A stretch of 64,000 bases of DNA. Origin: Megalopta genalis. Taxonomy: Eukaryota > Arthropoda > Insecta > Hymenoptera > Halictidae. The position numbers and the translations under genes are program-made. The stretch spans positions 2,914,001 through 2,978,000 of the forward strand of contig NC_135027.1 in assembly GCF_051020955.1 (NCBI RefSeq), written 5' to 3'. Position 1 is the stretch's first letter. Every line of letters starts with the position of its first letter. The notes beneath the pieces are model-generated. The model was not told the origin of the DNA and did no database searches. It saw only the letters and a list, made by a program, of their open reading frames with translations. Shown in pieces: positions 12,404 to 23,498 of the stretch.

Positions 12404-12621
12404 CAGTAATGTCTCCCTAACTGACGCTCAGATTGTGCACAAAAATGGACAATTTGCGAAGAGGAGATACCATTGTTGTTCGAGCCTTGCAGCTCGTTTT
12501 TATAGTTGTTGACAATTCGTGACTATAAAAATGAACCGCAAGGATCGAATAATCGTCTCTATTCTCCCTAAATTGTCCATTTTTGTGGACAATCTGAGCG
12601 TCAATTGGAGAGACATTACTG
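12404..12621. mobile_element. Foldback MITE, copy 2 (full length, subfamily A)
   Basis: 218 bp flanked by TA on both sides. It starts CAGTAATGTCTCCCTAACTG and ends with the inverted complement GAGACATTACTG. The arms are about 105 bp and inverted over their full length, with a short loop near GTTGTTGACAATTCGTGAC. It is one of the best-preserved copies. Confidence 0.9.
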
Positions 12622-14946
12622 TAACCGGCGTTTTGGAAAGTTCGACTTAAAGTAGACCAACGGTCGCGATACATTTTTATTCCACCGACTAGCAGTCGCA
12701 AATACTAAGTCTCTAAGATTCGACAGGACAGGTTTAATTGTGTCGGAAAGGATCGTGTCTGTAAGAGCAAGCTAGCAGAATAGAAATGGGAAGGCTACCG
12801 TTTCGGTCGCTCGTGACCCAATATTTACGAGCGGGGATAAAGATCGAGTTCCCGGGGATATAATATCAGGGGCACGAGTGGTTCGTTAAGTGGAGGGTTT
12901 CGACGCGTGCCAGAAGCGCGTCACGCGTGTTACGGTTCGAAGAGGCGAGCCGATAGCCCGACGAAGGGAGGAGAAACCGCAAAAACGAGCGGCTCGGACG
13001 AGAACGCGCGCGGCACTCGCACGAAACGCGCGACAGTCTCTGCCAGTTGGTAGTCAAGTTCTTATAGGCGGCCTCAATAAACCACCCGGGGCCTTCCGAC
13101 CTCCCCCTTTCATCTGTTCGGATCCCGAACAAGAAACTTCGACCTCGAATAACAAGAAGAAGGGACTCCCGGAAGGGTGTGAATCCAGGCGCCGCTAAAG
13201 ACGAAACTTCGGTTCCGCGCGGTGAAAGAAGTCGCGAGCCTGAAGAATGGGTTCGGATCACGATGAAAAACGCGGGGAATTGAAACCGTGAGAAAGAACG
13301 AGGATACCGGATTACGAAGAAGAAGGGAGGGCAATATCAAATTTGAAGAAATACAACGACGTTAAACCGCGAAGAAGAACAGGTTTGACGCCTGAAGACC
13401 GAAGAGGACCTTCTCGCCTTGAGTACCGAAGAACATCGCGCTCCGAAGGTGAACTTCAAGCTCGAACGAAGGAACAACGAATACAGGCTCCGTGTAGCAT
13501 CGGTAGCGAAGCTGCCGTCCCCAACTAACCGAAAGAAAAACGATCTTAGGAGATCACCGTTCCACGGTGTCGCTTGTAAACTCGCCAACAGAATCTTTAA
13601 TTGTCTCCACTAAATCCGCGACACCCGGTATCCCGACGGCGCGATGGTTACGAGGCAATTACGGCTGTCTGGAGAAGCGGGCCGTCAACGACGTTCGCTT
13701 TTCACCGGTCTACAATGTCGCCTGTTACCCTGATCTTAACCCGTCCGCTTGGCTGGGTCCGCGGCGCGACAATTTTATCATTACACGGCCTGGAATCGCG
13801 TACGATGCTCGAAAGATAAGCGAGCCGGCCCGCGGAGACGTTCTCCAGCGGGCATAGAGGTATCGCGGAACAGGTCAGTCCAGTTTCGCGCAATTACGTC
13901 AAAACGAGCATGCCGACGCGGATGCCCTCTAGCTAGAAAGGGTTGCGGACCCACCCCGGACGCCTGGCGTCGGCGTCGCGACGAACCGGTCGCCTTCGTA
14001 GAACATTCGCTGCGATTCATCGGAAGTCTGGCTCGATCAGGCCTCCAGACGATGCCAGAGGAACGGTGCGAAGTACCATCCTAGACCAGTCTTTGGAGGA
14101 AGCTTGGTGTATCGGAAATCTGCTTGAGACGTCGAGAGAAACGTTCGATCCTGGCACGAGGCCCTTAAACAGCAGTTCCTCGACGCTGATGACATTTGAG
14201 GACTGCAAGGTTCTCGTAGATGTTGCGACCAGCCTGCGATTTTATTCGCAGCATGACCGAATACGAGGTCGACCGTGACCGAAAGAAAGAAAGATAGATG
14301 CTAGTCGATAACGTGGCCCGGAGGGAGAGGGCTCGGGGGCCTTATGGGTGGTGCAAGGTGGGACAGACGGGGCAGAAATCGCAGGAACGGGCGCCGCGCC
14401 GTTCTGACCGGGGAAACCGACACCGGGTCGTCGTCGTGTGGACGGCGCGACGGGCATTCTCACCTGATCGACCGTTTAAAGAATCATAAATTTAACGATA
14501 ATGATTTCCACGAGTGGCGAGCAACGCGCGATACCCGACACTATAATTTCTCGGTCTTCGATTACTCGCGGAGGAGAGAACCTTTCCCCTTTCCGGGCCG
14601 GTACGTGTTCCCCATTAACCGGTGTACCCCCGGGCGTTTGCACAATTTCCAGCGGAACAAAAGACTGGCGGCGTTATTCGGGACCGACGCGAACAATAGA
14701 GTTTGCGCGGCCAATGGCGACGGCGCACGGTAGCCAAAATGTCCTGGCCAAAGTCGGCGCTGAGAGAGCGTGGATTTTTCGTCTGGTAGACTGCCCATTT
14801 TTGACACACGATGGTTCGGAGTCCACGATCATATGGTCCTCGTTTGGTTCTCATCTTACTAGCACGCAAACACGGAATTATTCCCTTACGCGGTAAATCG
14901 CGTTATTCTCTCGTCTGTCAACGAAATAGGGTTTAGGAGGAGCTAC
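12622..14946. other. No gene seen
   Basis: Moderately GC-rich DNA with overlapping short frames on both strands. No repeats or splice-supported exons recognised. Confidence 0.45.
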
Positions 14947-15003
14947 ATTCTCATGCAAACTCTCCTTCGTCAGGCTCATTCATAATGCGGCCACTTCGTT
15001 CTA

Positions 15004-15215
15004 CCATGTCTCTCTAATTGACGCCCAGATTGACCATAAAAATGGACAATTTGGGAAGAGCAGGTACGATTATTCGAGCCTTGCGGTTTATTTTTATAGT
15101 TATAAATTACCCACAATTATAAAAACGAGCCGCAAGGCTCCAATAATCGTATCTCCTCTTCCCAAATTGTCCATTTTTGTAGTCAATCTGGGCGTCAATT
15201 AGGGAGACATTACTG
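15004..15215. mobile_element. Foldback MITE, copy 3 (left end clipped)
   Basis: Palindromic element of about 212 bp. The right end is intact (GAGACATTACTG then TA). The left end reads CTACCATGTCTCTC, lacking about 10 bp between two CAT repeats, consistent with a microhomology deletion. It is embedded in the composite palindrome at 14947-15605. Confidence 0.9.
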
Positions 15216-15333
15216 TACATGGTAGAACGAAGTGACCGCATTATGAATGGGCCTGACGAAAGAGAGTTGAGAGGAGAAATGTGCAGGTATCTCGTAGCTG
15301 AAACATTTTTGATACAACTGATAAAGCCGAGTA

Positions 15334-15541
15334 CAGTAATGTCTCCCTTACTGACGCTCAGGTTGTCCACTAAAATGGATAATTTGGGAAGAGGAGATAC
15401 GATTATTCGAGCCTTGCGGTTTATTTTTATAGTTATAAATTGTCCACAATTACAAAAACGAGCCACAAGGCTCCAATAATCGTATCTCCTCTTCTCAAAT
15501 TATCCATTTTAATCTGAGCGTCAGTAAGGGAGACATTACTG
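15334..15541. mobile_element. Foldback MITE, copy 4 (full length)
   Basis: 208 bp with TA on both flanks, both ends intact (CAGTAATGTCTCCC... and ...GGGAGACATTACTG). It is flanked by an inverted duplication of about 60 bp of non-MITE sequence on each side; see the composite palindrome. Confidence 0.9.
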
Positions 15542-15605
15542 TATTCGGCTTTATCAGTTGTATCAAAAGTGTTTCAACTATGAGATACCTGCACATTTCT
15601 CCTCG

Positions 15606-17375
15606 ATCGGTCTCGTTTAGGATACTGCTCAATCACCGTATCAAGAACATCTACATAAGCAGATGAAAAATATCTGACACCGATTTTTGCAATTACGCGC
15701 ACTCCGTATCGATTGTCCAATGGAATTTGACGACCTTAATCATGATCATCCTGCGCTCGAATTTAAACCTTATCCTCTTCAAACGACGCCGTACTTCGCT
15801 TGATCTCTTATTTGCGTTTCAGGTCATCAATGGGCCCGTCTCCTGCCCGCTATTACCAGGCCGTTTTTATTCGATCTCATCTCGACCGTCCGTCAGATAC
15901 CGTATTGTTTTAAAACAAAAGAATCGCGTCGCATTAATACGGCTACAAATAACACTTTAAACACGATTCGAACCGATAAATCAGAAGACTTGCCCTGTGG
16001 AAGCTCCATCGGTCTTTCGATTCGGTTTCATACCGTCCGACTGAAAATTATTCTGTCAGTTTTTGTTGTTGTTTTTTTTTGGCGCCGATGCGGAGCACTT
16101 CGTGCAGAGGAGTCCAGCGATTTTGGCGACAGCGTCTAAGAGAAAAACGGGTTTAACGGCGCGGGGCCGGGGATAGTGGCGATCGAAAACGGTTTTTTCA
16201 GTCGGGTCGGACCGGTCCGGGTCGGGTCTCCTTAAATCGGCAGCAGGAGGAAGCCAAGGCACGACGAAACAGGACGATGACGGCGACGGCGATGGTGGCC
16301 GACGCGGCGTGGCGCAGGCACACGCCATATCTGGCGAGACTATCCTACGTGGGCTCTATCTTCGGCTCGGCTCGGCTCGCCTCTCCCTCCTCCTAACCGA
16401 GCAAACACACCTTTTTAGCGGCATTACATTAATATCGTAATGGCACGGGGATCAAGCGAGCGACTCCGCCAGCCCGAAGGCGTTCGCTCGCTCGCACGCT
16501 CGTTCGCTTGCTCGCTCGCTTGCTCGCCGCGGCGAGGCCCCATGGACTAGCAGACACGGAGGCCAGCATCCTTTTCGTCCTCTTTCTCCTCGTCTTCCTC
16601 TTCTTCCTCCTCTTCGTCTTCCTCCTCGAGCCGTGGACGACGCGGCTCGAGCCTCCCCGCGGATACGCTAACTGTCTCGCGTCCGAGTGGATCATTTGTC
16701 TTCCTCAGGGAAGAACAACTGCGCATATCGCGGACTCCAGGGATTCTCCGTTCGGACGGCACGAGCCAACCTCCACTAAGGATCATCGTCTACTCCTGCT
16801 GGCTCGGGCGTCAGTCGTTCGGACGATCCTCGATGGCTTAGGGAGCCGGCAGAAAATCATTTGATATTTTTCTACGCCGATGAAACTGGTTTAACGTCTG
16901 TATACTCCTGTGGTCCGGACCATGGTCCGAGTCCTGGCCTGGTCCTCGCCGAGGATCTTCGCGCAAAAATAGGCGACGACGCTAGGTTCTGGCAACGTTT
17001 ATTTTCGAGCATCGCCGCACCTAGGTCCGCTAGAATCTCTTGCAACGCAACGTGAATCCCGTATAACGTCGCGAAGACGTTACACTTTTGATTTCACTGG
17101 GATCAATTTCTGTTCAGCCATAGCTGAAAGACGTCATAGAGGAAGCTATTCTAATCAAGTTCGAGATTCCCGGGTGACGGAGGCTCTATAGACTCTAGGC
17201 GCTGCGAGAATCCATAGCGACCTTCGGTAACCCTACGGCCGCGGTAACCGGGTCATTTTGACTTAGTAAAATCGAAACAGCCGCCCATAATTATCCAGTT
17301 TTCGAGAATCGAATTCAATAAATATCCGTTGAATTAGGGACAATGAAAAGTCTGATGCGTCTACGCGAAGCATGT
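15606..17375. other. No gene seen
   Basis: Contains a (CTCG)n run at 16488-16530 and a CTT/CTC-rich tract at 16570-16630. Otherwise unassigned. Confidence 0.45.
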
Positions 17376-17626
17376 TTAACCCCTTGCCGTATTTTGACGA
17401 GTCCGACTCGTCATGAACATTTCTGATAATAATTAATTGAGTATAGATTTTATTCTGTCCTTTGAAATTGGAATAAAATTCTAATCTCTTGTCATCAATA
17501 TTTAAGCATTCGAGTAAATTTACGCACACAATAAGCATCAATTTTCTTTCCCTTCTAAGAAATTATTGCAACCGAAAAATTTCTAATTACAGTAACTGCG
17601 AAGAAGACGGTATGTCAACGGGTTAA
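17376..17626. mobile_element. TTAA-flanked MITE, second family
   Basis: 251 bp between TTAA sites, with related ends TTAACCCCTTGCCGTA (left) and the complement of TATGTCAACGGGTTAA (right). A perfect palindrome, TGACGAGTCCGACTCGTCA, sits just inside the left end (17395-17413). Its right TTAA is also the left TTAA of the next element (17623). Assignment to a piggyBac-like type rests on the TTAA and CCC-type ends. Confidence 0.6.
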
Positions 17627-17850
17627 CGCTAGGTTTACGGAACCCGTGAAAATGACTGGTCTCGCTAATGCTTTAATTCACGATCATTCAGATTGCATAG
17701 ACACATTTATGATTTATTTATCGAATATATGCGTCGCTCGCGGCAAATATTACGATAACGCTCGTTAAAGGTCAGACTAAATGTCTTATTGTTACTTTTA
17801 TAGACTAACATAAAGCAGCTGTTTTTACTGCTCCGTAAATCTGACGTTAA
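17623..17850. mobile_element. TTAA-flanked (piggyBac-like) MITE, family P, copy 1
   Basis: TTAA at both ends with inverted termini CGCTAGGTTTACGGA / CTCCGTAAATCTGACG. It contains TCTTATTGTTACTTTTATAG and AAAGCAGCTGTTTTT, shared with the copies at 45447 and 63411. Length 228 bp including both TTAA. No coding capacity. Confidence 0.8.
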
Positions 17851-19427
17851 AAATCGATCTTGGAAAATCGATCGATAAAACTGGCAATGTTCATAAACGT
17901 CGTCCATTGTACGGCCGTGCAAATGGTCCGCTGCGTGTACGAGCATTAACGAAAACCTAATTTTAGTTTCCCATGTACGGTTTAGCTCGATTTTAAAGTT
18001 CGCAACGGGGTGAACAACCAGATCGACGGTAGCTTCCGAAAACCGAGACAATAGCTACGCTTCAGCGTTCCGTCGAGGTTAATAAATTGCTCGAGTCGCG
18101 GCGAATCACGGTGCGGGCAGAAGAGAATTTGGCTGCCAGTCATCCGGCGATAGCCATTCTCCCCCCGGTGGGTTTCATTCACGTTTCGAGAATTTATGTC
18201 TCGCGGAGTCACCGTCTGTTCTCGCGCGCGAGAAGAATCATGGTCCGGAGTCGTCCCTGACGGGAGTATATCCGTTCTCTCGGAGAGACATAATTCGAAA
18301 TTGTCGGTTGGGTCAAAGGGCAGGGCCCGGCTACTTGAGCGAGTTGACTCTGCCGGTCTCGGGGATCACGTGCCACGGCTTCTTTACTTCTTCTGTCGTT
18401 ACCTCTCCTCGCGTCCTCTTCCTTCGGAGCGGCTTCTTCCACCTCCATTCGGCACCGCGGCCAGCCTTCCGCAGGCCTCGCGGCGCTTGTTATCGTTCGG
18501 CCGGTCGTTATCACCGTCATTAGGGATCTCTTCATCGCGGGGACCGATCCACCGCCGGCCTTCCCCTTTTTCGCCGGGAACCTTCCATGTCCGGCGACAG
18601 TTTTTCGACCTATTCGTATCCGCGCGGAGAAAAATCGGGAACGTCTTGCCACTTTGTAATGGCCTCCTAAATGATACCCTGAGAACAATCTCTTTTTCTC
18701 TTTGTTATCTTGCTTATACGTCTTGGGTTTCGAGAGCGTGGATAACTGTCGAGAATGATCTCGCAGCTTGGACAATCTCTGAGCGTTCTAGCTTGAAAAG
18801 CTAGTCCAAGCGACGGACAGAAATAGGGGACATTGCGTCAATTTTGATTTGCCAAGCTTCGCACCAGGCGTCGGCTACCTTTTTCGGCTGCGGGACAAAA
18901 TCGACCAAAAAGTTTCTATTAAGAAGTCGTTTCAGATGAAAGCGGTGCTTTCGTAATAATATAAATTTTATTGAGAAAATAATTTCAACGCGCTCTCAAA
19001 CTTTGCACGTAAAGACTCGAAATTCCAATTCTAATTATCGCAAAAACAAATGTCTTTTTCAAACTATTAAATGGGTCACTTGACGACCAGCGGGTTACAG
19101 GTCGACGACTCGTTGAAAAGACGTGTCACAGCCGGCGCAATTTCGAGTGTGCCGCCGTTCAGGAAAATACACCATGCTCTCCAAACAATGGCAAGCAAAT
19201 GTGCCGGGGCTCGCCGGAAAGCAGTCCGTCGATCTTCTCGAAAAAAATCTGAAAGGCCCGAAGAAATGATACTCCAGAAGTACCCCTTAAGTGGCACGAC
19301 ATTGGCAACTTTCCCCTAACAGCCCGAACTATACTCGGCGGGCCATCTTGCTGGGGCGTCCGTGGACAGAGGAAGGAAAAAATAAAAAGCAGGAGGAAGC
19401 CCTCGGAAGACTGGTCTAACGGAGCGA

Positions 19428-19548
19428 CGACGGAGCGGGAAAGAGCAGGACGGAGCGAAACGGAAGGGAAGGAGGAAGGAGGAAAGAGGGAAGAGGAAAG
19501 AGGGAAGAGGGAAGAGAAAAGAGAGAAGAGAAAGAGAAACAGGACAAG
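19428..19548. repeat. Polypurine tract, GGAAGAGAAAGAG type
   Basis: About 120 bp of nearly uninterrupted purine on the plus strand, with mirror-like units such as GGAAGAGGGAAGAG. This composition can form triplex (H-) DNA in principle. Confidence 0.8.
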
Positions 19549-19669
19549 GCACCACACGAGAGTTCTTCAGAACGCGGTCCTGCAGCCGAGCCGAAGTGAC
19601 CTCATCGGATGTGGCTCTGATTCGCTCAATTCGTCCACGACGTTCCAAGCGAGCTCGTGCCCTCGCTCC

Positions 19670-19710
19670 GCTCGTTCGTTCGCTCGCTCGCTCGCTCGCT
19701 CGCTCGAGCC
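19670..19710. repeat. (GCTC)n tetranucleotide repeat
   Basis: CGCTCGTTCGTTCGCTCGCT and onward, about ten units. A similar run lies at 16488-16530. Confidence 0.85.
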
Positions 19711-19901
19711 GAGAGCCGAGAGCAGGCGCATCGTCGCGCCAAGACACGGACGTGTCGCGCGGAAAAGGAGCCTCTGCCCCGCGATTGCTATCGTCTTTGC
19801 CTCATTATTCCATTATGATGGCGTGTGGCGTGTGCCGTACCCCATTCGCCCTGATTGCCAGAGCGCCTGCCCCCCTCTTCTCCACTTCCTCTCCTCCGCG
19901 A

Positions 19902-19903
<2 letters not shown>

Positions 19904-19943
<40 letters not shown>
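19904..19943. repeat. (CT)n microsatellite
   Basis: About 20 perfect CT units. Confidence 0.95.
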
Positions 19944-19945
<2 letters not shown>

Positions 19946-20392
19946 GTCTCTGTCATTCTGAACAACGTTTCTCCTCTCCTCTATTCCCTCCTTCTTTCAT
20001 GCTGGGTGTTCGGCTGCAAGTTCGACCACTTTGGTGTCAGCTCTACGAAGCGTTGCAAGGCGATCATTTCCGTCCTCCGATTTTTAACGCAATGCGAATG
20101 GAGACGAGGAACTGTGTCAGCCGCGGATTACCATCGCGGCAGTTCTCGGTGTCGAACTACTCGTTTCAGGAAAATCGTCTTCGAACCCTTGCGCAGGCAG
20201 CAACGTCGCGTGTTCCAAAACGTGTTGACCGTTCCAGCGGCGATCAAAAGAGTCCCGTGTACCTGAGAAAAAATTTGCATTATTTTTACAATTAGAAAAT
20301 TCCAAGGGGAACGTAAATTACCGAAATAAAACCGTCACTCTCTCGTTAAAGTTATTACGAAAACAACACTTTCCCGAGTGCAACCTATGACG

Positions 20393-20608
20393 ACGTAATG
20401 TCTCTCTAATTGACGCTTAGATTGTCCACAAAAATGAACAGTTTGGGAAAAGGAGATACGATTATTCGAGCCTTGTGGCTCGTTTTTTATGGTTATAGAT
20501 TGTCAATAATTATAAAAACGAACCGCAAGACTCGAATAATCGTATCTCCTCTTCCCAGATTGTCCATTTTCCCGCACAATTTCAGCGTCAGTAAGGGAGA
20601 CATTACTC
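20393..20608. mobile_element. Foldback MITE, copy 5
   Basis: About 216 bp with the usual inverted arms (TCTCTAATTGACGCTTAG / TCAGCGTCAGTAAGGGAG) and central GAGCCTTGTGGCTCG. Both termini have point changes (GTAATG at the left, CATTACTC at the right) and the left TA is not clear, so the left limit is approximate. Confidence 0.85.
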
Positions 20609-21589
20609 TACATGTCGTTGTTTGGCGCGGAAAGGGTTAAACATCGAAGTCGAAAGATCCTTTCTACACTTGGTTGTTCACCCGAGGGTTAGAATAGATG
20701 ACAGTCGAACGCCCCGTACTCCAGCCACCCCCGTCACCAGCGACACGTCCAGACCCGTGGATCTCATCCGCGCCGAGACCGCGTCGTCGTCCTCCTGCAC
20801 GCGTGCAACGTGCTCTTTCTCTCTCCGTCCTCGCGTGACGATGATGTGCGTGGATATTACGCTGGAGAACCTGGATCCACGAAAGAGCACAAGCCGAACG
20901 GAGAGAGAGAGGGAGAGAGAGAGAAGGGGATAGCGGCGAGGGAGGAAGCCGAAGAAGAGGGATCGCGAGGGGAGACCGAGCTGAAAAGGGGGCGGGGGCG
21001 GTGGCGGAGGGAAAGGGAGCCGTCGGGAGGACGAGAGGGGACGAGAAGGTGGATGGACGACGGGACAAGGCAGGGCAGAGACTCTCAAACGGTCCGGAAC
21101 AGGTTCCTGCGGTGCCGCGCCGGGACCGTTGCCCACCTCGCCCCGGAGAGGAGGACCCCGGGTGGGTGGAGAACGAGTTACAGGCCACGGAAGACACCTG
21201 GTTTTTCGGTGAAGCGCGACTCCACGGCGCGGCAACGTCGGACAACAACAGTATTCTCTCGGCGGAGCCTACTATGCAGACTCCGGAGGAGAGGCCGGCC
21301 TCTGGAATGCCGGGCTGATTGGTTATTGGACGCATTGTCGGGGTGAAGTGTGATCGGCACGGTTTTAACCCCGTACGGATCGCTTCTGGTGTTCTTCGAG
21401 GACCTGCTGCTTCCGTCTGATTTTCTTGATAAAGGGACCGCGGATTTTATGCTGTTTTCACGGAAATCGCTGCGACTGAAACAAAATTTTAAAGACACGA
21501 GAAGAACGCGAGAAATCATTTTTATATTACTTATTTATTTATTGGGTTTGTACGGGAAGTTACTCGTTAGTTGTAAAATAAAATAGGAT
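20609..21589. other. No gene seen; GC-rich patch
   Basis: CpG-rich with a GA-rich stretch at 20895-20935. The 223-codon minus frame and 178-codon plus frame are mutual shadows with compositional sequence (Ser/Pro/Leu versus Arg/Gly/Glu). Confidence 0.4.
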
Positions 21590-22010
21590 GCAGAGGTTTA
21601 GAATGGATCGATACAAGGTTAAATAAAAAATATGATGACCGTAATTTCTTAAATTAATGTGATAAATCTATTGGGGCTCTAATAATGCTATTAAGTAAGT
21701 ATATTAAGTAACGCGCCTTAAATTCTGGTTAATGGAGTGCAGTGGATGATCGAAAAAAGATATACTATAAGTATATTTTAGTATATATTAGTATATTTTA
21801 GTATATATTTTAGCATATTTTAGTATATTTTAGTATATATTTTAGTATATATTTTAGTATATATTTTAGTACATTTTAGTGTATATTTTGGCATATATTT
21901 TAGTATACTATAACTAAAATATACTATAACGCACTGTAACGTTGCAAAATTATATTAAGTAACACGCCTTAAATTCTATTTAATGGAGCGCAATGGATGA
22001 TCGATATAAA
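21590..22010. repeat. Interspersed repeat, copy 2, with duplicated end around a TA-rich minisatellite
   Basis: 21590-21770 aligns in order with 4058-4215. A segment of about 60 bp, ATATTAAGTAACGCGCCTTA ... GGATGATCGA (from 21698), is repeated directly from about 21951 (ATATTAAGTAACACGCCTTA...). Between the two lies a (TTTTAGTATATA)n minisatellite, 21775-21925. Confidence 0.65.
21775..21925. repeat. TTTTAGTATATA minisatellite
   Basis: About 150 bp of imperfect units of 8 to 16 bp built on TTTTAGTATAT(A). It is framed by direct repeats of about 60 bp. Confidence 0.85.
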
Positions 22011-23089
22011 AAAGAATTATATATACAATTTATTAAAATTATTAAGAGCGTCACAAGGCATCTTATCATTTTGTAAAATAATTCGCGGTCTACATATGAT
22101 CATTCTCAAGATCTTTATGCAGATTTCTGCGAGTTCGCGTGCGTCGCTTGAACGTTGCAACTTCGTCCGGGCCAACGGAACAGTCGACGTGCTTCCATAG
22201 AATTTGTAGACGAACACGTGTACGGCGATATCGATGCAACTAAAAATTATATTTACACGAGATTGTTCTCCCATGAAATTTACACATGAACGCGCACGGT
22301 GGAATTTAATGTATCCAGTCGGACCGGTCGATCTGTTGGTTTTCTTTCTGGGCGCGGGATCGATCGGAATCGTTCCAAGAGATTATTCAATGATACTCCC
22401 GGTCGCCGGTGATACGCCACGCGTGAATCGATGATGGGATACTTAACGCGGACGATCAAGATACTCGGAATCGACGGCGCCTCGGTTTTCCCCTCTCGAA
22501 TGCCTCCCTGATTAAGTGGAACGAAACCAAGCGAAACATTACACCAGGAGCTTGCTCGTTAATGCGCCAATTACACGGGGAATAGACACCGATCCCCCAT
22601 TCCCCGGCTCTCTCCCCTTGTTTCTTCTCTTTCGGTCGTTTTTTTCGTCTCCGGGATTCTGGGGAAACAAACGTCGCGGACCGTCGGCAAATCTTTCAAT
22701 AGATTCGCTGGATCTTGCCGTCTTCCGCGTTCGTGATCGATTCAATCCTTTACATGCGTACTGAGAACTTCATCGAAATCGGTTGACACAGAGTCAAGCT
22801 ATATAGCCACTGAAAAATGTACAAAATTATCGTTGATTGAAATTCGTGAATAATTGCGATTTTTGTTAAGTTTGATCGTATGCAGCTCGTAACAGCGTTC
22901 ACCGATTTCGATCAATTTTTCCAATATGTATGTATTGTATATGTTACCGACATAGACTGGGATAAAAAAGTTGAAAAAATTCAGCTTTACCTTGTTTTTG
23001 TGATTTCAAGTAATGGTTAAATTATGAAAAAGTATTTTAGTCATTGTATGATGTAGATTATAGTAGATAAGTAGTTTTATGCTAGAATA

Positions 23090-23162
23090 CTAATACTAAA
23101 TCTATTAATGTAATATACGTTATTAAAGTTTATATTATACTTACGACTATATACTTATATAC

Positions 23163-23211
<49 letters not shown>

Positions 23212-23370
23212 TACGACTATAATAATAATAATATATAAGTATATATATTAGTATAATATTATGTAAGTATATTATTATATATTAAGTAGTATATAATATA
23301 CATATATACTTAAGTATTATGTATATAATATTAATTATATATAATATAATAATATAATACCAATATTAAT
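23090..23370. repeat. AT-rich block with (TA)n microsatellite
   Basis: A (TA) run of about 20 units (23165-23206) is followed by imperfect TATAATA/AATAT repeats to 23370. No gene. Confidence 0.9.
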
Positions 23371-23450
23371 ACTTAAACTAATACTATAAGAACTTACAGA
23401 TCAACCATGGGTTATTTTATACTTCTCACAAGCAAGTAAATCGACAAAAA

Positions 23451-23498
23451 AGGTTGTTCCGTTTTAAAAGGTGTCCGAATGTTAATGCGAGTCACTGT
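23451..23498. mobile_element. Tc1/mariner-like terminal repeat, copy 1
   Basis: AGGTTGTTCCGTTTTAAAAG, then GTGTCCGAATGTTAATGCGA, then GTCACTG. On the minus strand this reads CAGTGACTCGCATTAACATT and so on, the form of a Tc1/mariner-type end. It matches 56841-56890 over about 49 bp, with most positions the same. Confidence 0.5.

Larger units (their letters stand above)
14947..15605. repeat. Composite palindrome: two foldback MITEs with inverted duplicated flanks
   Basis: Order: A' (about 14947-15003), MITE copy 3, segment A-B (15216-15333), MITE copy 4, B' (15542-15605). A' is the inverted complement of the left half of the central segment (GGTAGAACGAAGTG..., ...GCATTATGAATG..., ...CCTGACGAA). 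B' is the inverted complement of its right half (GAAATGTGCAGGTATCTC..., ...GATACAACTGATAAAGCCGA). Identity looks about 90% by eye. The outer arms are therefore complementary to consecutive pieces of the same unique segment. Confidence 0.85.
17851..20392. other. No gene seen; repeats only
   Basis: The 202- and 188-codon frames at 18196-18804 lie on opposite strands of the same DNA. The polypurine tract, GCTC and CT repeats are listed separately. Confidence 0.45.
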
